Below the pieces are notes generated by a model that saw nothing but the letters and a program-made list of their open reading frames with translations, ran no database searches and was not told the origin of the DNA. From Otatea glauca (Eukaryota; Streptophyta; Magnoliopsida; Poales; Poaceae), in the NCBI GenBank assembly GCA_036346275.1, contig CM070717.1:9731178-9795177 (forward strand): 64,000 nt of DNA, read 5' to 3'. Both the position numbers and the translations under genes were made by a program. Each line of letters starts with the position of its first letter. The first letter of the stretch is position 1. Positions 56,667-64,000 of this stretch are shown here, one piece after another.

Positions 56667-58656
56667 TAGGAGAATTCTCGACAATTGCTAGACCACTTAC
56701 GCAATTGTTAAAGAAAGAAATGAAGTTTGCATGGACACCAGAGTGAGAGAAGAGTTTTCAAGAGTTGAAGAAAAGGTTAACGACAGCACAACTGCTAGTG
56801 TTGCCAGATATTTAGAGCAGTTTTGATATTTATTGTGATGCTTCACGTCAAGAACTTGGATGTGTGCTAATGCAGAATGGCAAGGTTGTTGCCTATGCTT
56901 CAAGATAGTTACAGCTGCTTGAGGAGAATTATCTGACGCATGATTTGGAATTAGCTATTGTAGTGTATGCTTTAAAGTTATGGCATTACTATCTTATTGG
57001 AAGCCGCTGTGAGATATATACGGACCATAAGAGTTTAAATTATATTTTCACTCAGTATGATCTTAATATGAGATAGAGAAGATGGTTAGAATTAATCAAG
57101 GATTATAATATGGGAATTCATTATCACCTTGGTAAAGCTCATGTGGTGGCCGATGCTTTGAGCCAGAAAAGCCACAGATTCAGGATAGTCAATCTGAATT
57201 ATGTAAGGAATTTCAAAAGTTGAAATTGAAAATGGTACCTGAAGGATTTCAAGCTACACTGGAGGCAAAGCCAACATTACAAGATCAAATCAGAGAAGGT
57301 CAAAAAGACGACGCTAAAATCAAGTGAATCAAGTCCAAGATGGACGAAGGGAAAGCTAAGGATTTTACGTTGAATGATCAGGGTACTTTGTGGAAGAAAA
57401 GTCGAATCTGTGTACCTAACAAGAAAGAGTTAAAGCAGTTGATTCTTGAGGAAGCCCATGATTCGAAGTACTCAATTCACCTAGGGAGTGCAAAGATGTA
57501 TCAGGATCTGAAAGAAATATTTTGGTGGCCTGCTAGAGAGTGATGACAGTGCATCAGAGCCCAGTAAGATTGCTGCAACTATTGAAAGTACCTGAATGGA
57601 AGTTAGAGGAAATTGGTATGGATTTTATTACCAGTTTGCGTAGAACTCAAAATGGTTATGATTCAATATGGGTCATAGTTGATCGTTTGACAAAAGTCGC
57701 TCATTTTATACAAGTGAAGACTACTTATTCAGGAGATCGTTTGGCAGAGTTATACATGTGAAGAATTGTGAGCTTGCACGGAATGCCAAAGAAGATAGTA
57801 TCGGATAGGGATACCCAATTTACCAGAATGTTTTGGAATAAACTACATGAGGCAATGGGAACATGTCTAAATTTTAGTACAGCTTATCATCCGTGAGACG
57901 GAGAGAATCAATCAAATTTTTAAAGATATGTGAAGAGCCTGTGCTCTAGCTTATGCTGCTTCATGGGATAAAAGCTTACCACATGCCGAGTTCAGCTATA
58001 ACAATAGTTACCAAGCATGTTTGCAAATGTCACTATTTGAAACTTTGTATGGTCGATCTTGTCGTACCCTGTTGAATTGGAATAAGATGGGAGAGCATCT
58101 GGTCTTTGGACCAGATATTCTTAAAGAGGTCGAAGAGTAGATCGCAATGATCAGGGAAAGACTCAAAGTTGCCCAGCCAAGGCAAAAAAGTTATGTTGAT
58201 AATCATTGTCGTGAATTAAGCTTTGAGCCTGATGATTTTGGATATCTCAGAGTCACTCCTCTCAAAGGAGAAAAAAGGTTTTATGCCAAAGGGAAGCTTT
58301 CTCCAAGATATGTTGGTCCACTTAAAATCCTGAGCCACAGAGAAGAGGTTGTCTATCAGTTAGAATTGCCACAGTTATTAGCAGGAGTACACAATGTGTT
58401 CCATGTATCCCAGTTGAAGAAGTGTCTTCGAGTGCCCACAGAGTAGACACCATTAGAATCAATTGAACTACAAGAAGATTTGACTTACAAGGAGTAGGCA
58501 ATTAAGATTTTGGATGTAGCTGATCGCAGGACCAGAAATAAGTCGGTACGTTTCTACAGAGTGTAGTGGAGAATTAATTCAGAAAGTGAAGCCACATGGG
58601 AGCGTGAATAGAATTTGAAGTTAGAATTTTCAGACGTATTCCTTAGTCAACCCTGA
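56667..58656 (+). pseudogene. Second part of pol of element C: RNase H, integrase, chromodomain
   Basis: Continues the pol cut at 43719. RNase H: FDIYCDASRQELGCVL (catalytic Asp kept), YTDHKSLNYIFTQ and HVVADALSQKSH. Integrase: EEAHDSKYSIHLGSAKMYQDL at the zinc-binding domain, IGMDFITSLRRTQNGYDSIW, SDRDTQFT and a damaged TDGQ-type segment near 57890. The C-terminal part reads GKLSPRYVGPLKIL, VFHVSQLKKCLRVP and a chromodomain remnant to the TGA at 58654. At least ten in-frame stops occur, mostly TAG at places where D has CAG, CAA or TGG. A segment of the zinc-binding domain with its CC pair is missing near 57535. Confidence 0.9.
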
Positions 58657-58691
58657 ATCTTGAGGATGAGATTCGGTTAAGAGGGGAGGTC
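58655..58691 (+). other. Hairpin and polypurine tract of element C
   Basis: GAATCTTGAGGATGAGATTC (58655-58674) is an inverted repeat overlapping the pol stop codon. GGTTAAGAGGGGAGGTC runs to the LTR start at 58692. Confidence 0.75.
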
Positions 58692-61085
58692 TGTAACACC
58701 CAATTTTTTCGTCCATTGGATTTAATATGCATTTTATATTTTTATGAACTTTATGAAATTTATTTTACATATATTTGTATTAAGCCCTTTGTGAAATTGT
58801 TTCTAAATATCTAAAAAGTTCATATAAATTTTTGTTGGAAATATTTTATTTGAGTTCCAAATGTCGTAAAGTATTTTCCAAAATTTATCTGGAAATTTCT
58901 TGGTATTTTTTCTATTTATTTCGGCTTATTCAATTTTTGGGATTTATATTTATTGTAAAATGCTTTTAAAAGTCATCCTCACAGTGTTGGCCCGCAGCCC
59001 AGTGGGCTGACCTATTTTCTCGACACCGCCAACCTACGCAGCCCGCCTTCCCAAAACCCTAGGTTTTCCCGCCATTTGGATTTCAATCTGTTGGCTGTGA
59101 TTTCGCCACATCTTTTCTAGAATCATGTTCTATGGATTGCTGCCATGTGGTGGGTCACGATTGCGCTGTGTCGCCATTAGTGTTCGACACGGATTAAGCC
59201 GTGCTTGACCGCATCGTGACGTCCGTTCTATCGAGTGGAAGGTCGAGATGCAACCATGTCGGTCTCGCCATATCTCAACGGAATCTGGCACCGCCTTTTT
59301 TGGCTTGAACTCTGTATTCTACATGAAAGTCAAGGGCAGTATAAATTGTGCCGCCTAGCTCTCCGAGATCCCCATCTCGTGCTGCGCATTTTGCCTCAAG
59401 CATCATCACTCGAGCTGCGACTGTTGAGGAGAATGAGCTCACCGGAGTAGCCGAGAGGAGCTACCACTGTTTTCCGCGTAGAACATTGTCGCCGGCTTGT
59501 TTCCACCATCGCTGAGGCCACCTATGAGTTCCCCATGCCAAGTCGCACTGGACTGCGGTTAAAACATCGTTAGAGGAGCTCGGAAATGCCATTGCCTCGG
59601 TCATCGTCTTCAAGTCCGGTAAGAAGTTTTCCGTCTCGCACCGCCGTGCCATCGCTGCCCTCATGACCTTCCTTAGTCGTCCGATCTACCGCATACAATC
59701 TAGATTGTACCGTGTAGTTGTCGCTCTGTGCGCAAGCCATACCCGTTCGATCTGGATTGGGTGGGCAAGATTGTGTCGCGTGTCAACACCGCGGTTAACT
59801 GATCTTCGCGGTCATCCTTGATTGTTGGATCTAAAGTGTGCATTCCGGATCTTGCCACATGTTCCTAGGCGCTTTGCCTGTCCCGTGTAATCTTGACCGT
59901 CGGATCTGCAAGGTACGGTTAGATGTGTACCATGTGTTGCGCGAAGGACCAGCCACAATGCGTGCTGCTTCAGTTAATGCACATGTTCACTTTCGTTCGA
60001 TCTAATCTAGACGACTGAGAAGACGCCATATGTCGCCACCACGGTACATCCACGTGGTTGCTTTGGGATTCGTCACATGTCAATGCTGACACCAGTGCTT
60101 GCATCAGCTGGCGCACGGGCACAGTGCCGTCGGTCCATCGTGGACTCAGTGCGGCTGTGGACCGGGTCTATGCACCAGTGCCACATGTTATCATGTGCTA
60201 AGGCCACGTGTCTACTGACATCACAATGACATCATAAAACCCTCTCTAGTAGAAAAATAATTCAATAAATTCGAATTTTTTAATTTATCTTTTATTTCAA
60301 ACTTTTTTAACTCGTTCTCCCTCATATAAACTCTGATTGAGGTGGTTCCAGTTTTTTAAAATTTTTAAAATTGAGTTCTATTTATAGGTGAATATTATTT
60401 TATTTTTGTAGTTGAGTTTGCTCTCTGTTTTTTGGTATTTATTGCTTTATTGCTTGTTTAGTGAAGACTTTAAAGTGCTCGAGTTTTTCGTAAGCGAGGA
60501 GCCAACCCATGAACCCGGTCCAGAGCAGGATCCATAGTTCTTTCATGACAACTTGTGCTTTGATCATGTTGAACCCATGTTTTTAAAGTTATATTGTTTT
60601 AAACTAATGCATGCTAACTCAAATATATACTTGTTTCAATTAAATTGGTAATAGCTATTCATCAAAATAGAATTATGTCTACCTTGTCATTTGTAAGTCA
60701 TATTTCACTTGTCACCCTAGTGTGATTCTTTATTAATTGGTAGTTATAAATTACCAACGTGGGTTAGTTAGAACGTGAATAGTTTGCTTAGCCATGTAAC
60801 AAGTTATTGATATCATTTTTTGTGAAAAGGTTAATCTTGCTTAATGAATATGGAACATGTTTATAAATATGTGAGTCAGATGTTGTCACACATGTTGTTG
60901 ATGGCACGTGGAGCATGGTAATCAACTGGGGTGGTAAAATAATTTAACTGAGGCAAGTGGCAAGAGTTGTGGTGTCATGGTGGGCCAATGTGGCATTTGG
61001 GCTATCGCATTGTTTTTGATAATGGTTATTGATGGTAGTGGAATGGTGAATTTTTTATTTGTCTTGCCTTGGTCAATAAAGGACT
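58692..61085 (+). mobile_element. 3' LTR of element C, cut by LTR E
   Basis: Begins TGTAACACCCAATTTTTTCG and aligns with 33410 onward, including GGCCCGCAGCCCAGTGGGCT, GCTTTGATCATGTTGAACCC and CTTAGCCATG, without the H1 insertion. It stops at 61085 within GGTCAATAAAGGACT, which corresponds to about 37404 in the 5' LTR. The last ~1 kb should resume beyond the window after E. Divergence from the 5' LTR is visibly greater than between the D LTRs. Confidence 0.85.
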
Positions 61086-64000
61086 TGTGGGCACACGGAA
61101 ATATGAATCGATCCTCGCTCGTGCGTTGGACTTAGAGGCAACACCCATACTCCACTTAAGTGTATGTTCACTGTCACCCAAAAGTCCCGTGCACGGAGTA
61201 TTAACCAGATGGCCCTCACTCAAACATATATGAGCCACCAAGTTGCACCGTACACACTTACGTGACCAAGAGAGTTTCGATTCCATTCCGAATAACCGTA
61301 CTAGGAATTAATCCAACCCATCCGAGCATAACACACATCGTCCGTCTTAGAACCTTGGTATCGCCCACAACCACCGAGGGGAGCACGAAGCAGTAGTCAA
61401 GGAACGACGGTCACACGTGCACATGCGTCAAATGATTGAGAACAATTTCGAGTTCCCAAATATGTACCTAGCGCTAGTTCCCAAGATCAACGCCTAGCGC
61501 CCACATATCTCGCATTCGAGATGCATCATAACACATACACATATGTCTAGGCAGTTGACATAGCATAAACTTAAACTAGAAGGTATTACATCTACATGTT
61601 ATTACAAGTACGTGGCTGATAGGCCAAATATTACACACATAAGTAAATTACAGCGGAAATTAAGTAGGGAGCAAAAGTAGGACAGCGGTATGTCCATCCA
61701 AAAACCCATAGGCATCCAACAAGGAAGATCCCTAGTTCATCCATCCAAACAGTCGTCAGACCCCGGTGCATAGTACAAGTCGTCGGGGTATTCTTCTGTA
61801 CCTTCATCTATATATTATAGATTAAGCAACGGTGACTACACGTATGTACTCGCAAGACTTTAGTGTACGGAAATACAGTAAATGCATGTTTAGAACAAGG
61901 ATAACTAGTCACTACACTAAATCTCATTTTCTGCATAAAGCATATTTTATTTGCTAGTGCTAGTGAATGTTTCATCAAATGGTATCGGAATTGTAAAGAG
62001 CATTTGATATGAAGCTAATAACAATAAATAAAGTTTAACATTATCATCTCACAGCCCTCCTTGTTTGTGAACAATGAATAAACACAGCCACGCTTGGCTC
62101 ACAAGTTTTCTTACTCGTTCCAACACCGTTTCCAAAAGTTTTCACAGAAACAAGACTATACTTGATATTATTTTCCCAAGTTGCTCATGATCACAAGCAT
62201 GGCTAATTAATTAGATTAAATCTCTACAGAGAGGGTACACTTTACCTATATGACATATTCTAGCAATCATGTCAACCATACCTTGCGATACGTACCATAC
62301 CCGATTTGCTAGATTGTGACGAAACCGTTCAACTTGCTAAAGCCAAGCCTTGCACCAGCCCCTGTGATGACAAACCATGGCCATGGTCCAGAGATCTGGA
62401 CCTACACACATAGTACTAACGATGGTTTACGCCCCATCGCGTCCTCTCCCCATGGCAAGGCATACACCGTTGTAGTGGAATGCTTTGGCCCCAACACCTC
62501 GGTGAAGGGAGCACCTATGAGCAACACCGTACTCCAGAGTGCCCTTACTACTTAAACCTACCAAAATGCAAGGCTAAATCTCAGCTAATCTACTAAGCTA
62601 AGGCTATCCCATACTAGCACATGTGGTTGCACCAAATCACTTAGGTGATAGCATCAAGTTCGGTCCTTAACAGACCCGGGCGAGAATCTCCCCCTAACTA
62701 TGCGCGAGGTCCCTCCTCACGCCTCAATTTTAAAAACAACTCGCCCGCATCTAAATCATATGTTTTTGGTTGGATTTTTACTAAAATACACGGAAACCAT
62801 AACTCGGTTCCATACCTTTATAAATTTCCCAAGTTTGAATGGAAATGAATCCCAACATTTAAAAGATGTTTTAATAAGCATGTCTAATCATGTAAATGAG
62901 ATATTTTGTATTTAATACCCAAAATGACACTAAGTAATGTCTACACCATAAGCTAAGGTTACAACAGCAAGTGATTAAGTGTCAATGTAACGGCAACATA
63001 CAAATGGGAAGTAACTACCGATACCCACAACATAGCAGTTTATCATTAACATTTGCGCATGCATATAGTTTGATAAAACAACATAAACATCGTAAAATAT
63101 GAGTTCAACATGATCAAAGGAGGATGCTTGCCTTATTGCTCATTGTCGGTTATGTAATTGAGGTCATAGGTGAGGTCGTCGTTGACGGATTCTGAAACAT
63201 CGGCGTCTAAGCGTTATATAACGAGAATCGTGACAAATAACGAACAACAACTTGTCATTAAAGGCAAAAATAAATTAGATGTAAATACCAAATGAAACTT
63301 ACGAAAGAAGAACAGGGTAGTTTAGGGTTCCAGAGTTATCACTTTGTGCATGATGGTTTCATTAGTACTTTGTATGTGGCTCTTTTTCATGTATGTGCTA
63401 CTTTTATTCTTCAAATTCAAGAAGCTAAAGTTATAATCATGTATAAGGTTATTTACGAATTCAAGAGGCTAAAATTATGTATATTCATAATTACAATTTC
63501 GAATTGAAGAGGCAAAATTTACTTGGATTAATAGAATTAAGACATTAGTCAAGGTATTATGTATGGATAGCACTTGACCCTAGATGTTTTTGCACGAAAG
63601 GTTATTTGTACATGTTAGGTCTATTAAGTTTAGGCTACTAGTTATTCCTTCATGGTTACAAGATGATTCTTACGATACAAGTATCTTAACTATTGATTTC
63701 TTACATTTGTTTATTCGCATTACGGATTTTGCGTTCATAACACTTAGGGTTATATCTTCAATAGGATTCAGATGAAAACCAAGTTGTAATGAGATTATTT
63801 TGCCAGAATAAGATAGTCTTTGCTCTAGAGAGCATTTCTTGGTGGATCTTTTTAATATTTGCAATTAGACAAGATGTTTTACACATTACTGAAAAAGCAT
63901 AAATGGCTTTATAGTTTATGCTATAAGAGATCAAATTTCATTTTAGACTTTCGATTGCACCTTACAATATTATTCAACCATTTTTCTGGCATTAGTAGGG
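61086..64000 (-). mobile_element. LTR of family E, minus orientation, runs off the window
   Basis: The + strand begins TGTGGGCACACGG right after GGACT (61081-61085, candidate target duplication), so the minus-strand LTR ends ...CACA here. On the minus strand it has the block order of the other long LTRs: the hairpin block GTCTTGCGAGTACATACG at 61825-61860, GTGGTTGCACC region near 62620, and TTTGATCATGTTGAACTC near 63110. About 700 bases of AT-rich DNA follow to the edge. It is a 3' LTR or solo LTR. ORFs at 62316 and 63292 look like chance frames. Confidence 0.65.

Larger units (their letters stand above)
33410..61085 (+). mobile_element. Element C: old Tekay/Del-type chromovirus split by four later insertions
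   Basis: Its parts are 5' LTR (33410-38416), PBS, extra ORF, gag, pol, hairpin, polypurine tract and 3' LTR (58692-61085, cut short). It is interrupted by solo LTR H1 (34987-36680), solo LTR H2 (38655-40278), element D (43720-56661) and LTR E (from 61086). The two C LTRs share family-specific text such as TTGGATTTAATATGCATTTT and the GGGCCGCAGCCCAGTGGGCT block. All coding parts carry multiple stops. The right target duplication is outside the window. Confidence 0.88.

Noticed and set aside
62316..62555. 79-aa ORF in LTR E
   Set aside because: No recognisable motif; it lies in the part of the LTR that corresponds to noncoding conserved blocks in the other families.
1..64000. CRISPR arrays, operons, rRNA or tRNA genes
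   Set aside because: No regularly spaced identical repeats with unique spacers, no ribosomal or tRNA signatures; the TGGTATCAGAGCC strings are primer-binding sites only, not tRNA genes.

Overview
This is plant nuclear DNA, almost certainly from a grass (Poaceae), and it consists essentially of nested LTR retrotransposons. The signs are Ty3/gypsy pol domains with chromodomains, long LTRs beginning TGTAAYA(C/T)CC, primer-binding sites complementary to initiator-Met tRNA (TGGTATCAGAGCC), 5-bp target duplications, and the plant-only cargo domains 'plant mobile domain' (PMD) and 'Transposase_28'. I found no convincing host gene, tRNA or rRNA gene, or CRISPR array. The species cannot be named from what is visible.

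Layout. 1-4178: 3' half of a Tat-lineage Ty3/gypsy element: the pol end on +, an intron-containing PMD gene on the opposite strand (329-3220), polypurine tract, and 3' LTR (3554-4178). 4180-4662: an integrase/chromodomain fragment of a Tekay(Del)-type chromovirus. 4666 to about 7.6 kb: the 3' part of a minus-strand element, with LTR, polypurine tract and two ORFs on + (antisense to the element): a 71-aa mini-gene with its own TATA box and poly(A) signal, and a 280-aa Transposase_28 protein. 7.6-8.7 kb: truncated minus-strand LTR of family A. 8.7-10.5 kb: LTR-like DNA with a degenerate ~185-bp repeat.

10473-16085: a chimeric element with a family-A 5' LTR, PBS and gag, then noncoding DNA and a polypurine tract leading into the LTR of a different family, B (16086-33102). 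That LTR is split by a complete family-A chromovirus on the minus strand (A2, 18501-30071, TSD ATTAA). 33410-61085: element C, old and full of stop codons. Its 5' LTR and its extra pre-gag ORF each carry a solo LTR of family H (TSDs GATTC and GAAC[A/G]). Its pol is split in the RT/RNase H linker by the younger complete element D (43720-56661, TSD GTTCA). Its 3' LTR is cut at 61085 by minus-strand LTR E, which runs off the window.

C and D share the order LTR, PBS, extra ORF of about 240 aa, gag, protease-RT-RNase H-integrase-chromodomain, hairpin, polypurine tract, LTR. D is the most complete copy but carries stops, frameshifts and changed catalytic residues in RNase H and integrase, so none of the elements here looks autonomous. 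The nesting gives a relative order: C before D, H1, H2 and E; B before A2. Points of most interest are the antisense cargo genes, the conserved extra ORF before gag, a gag with about six zinc knuckles, a hairpin block shared by otherwise dissimilar LTR families, and the CHG-biased decay pattern.
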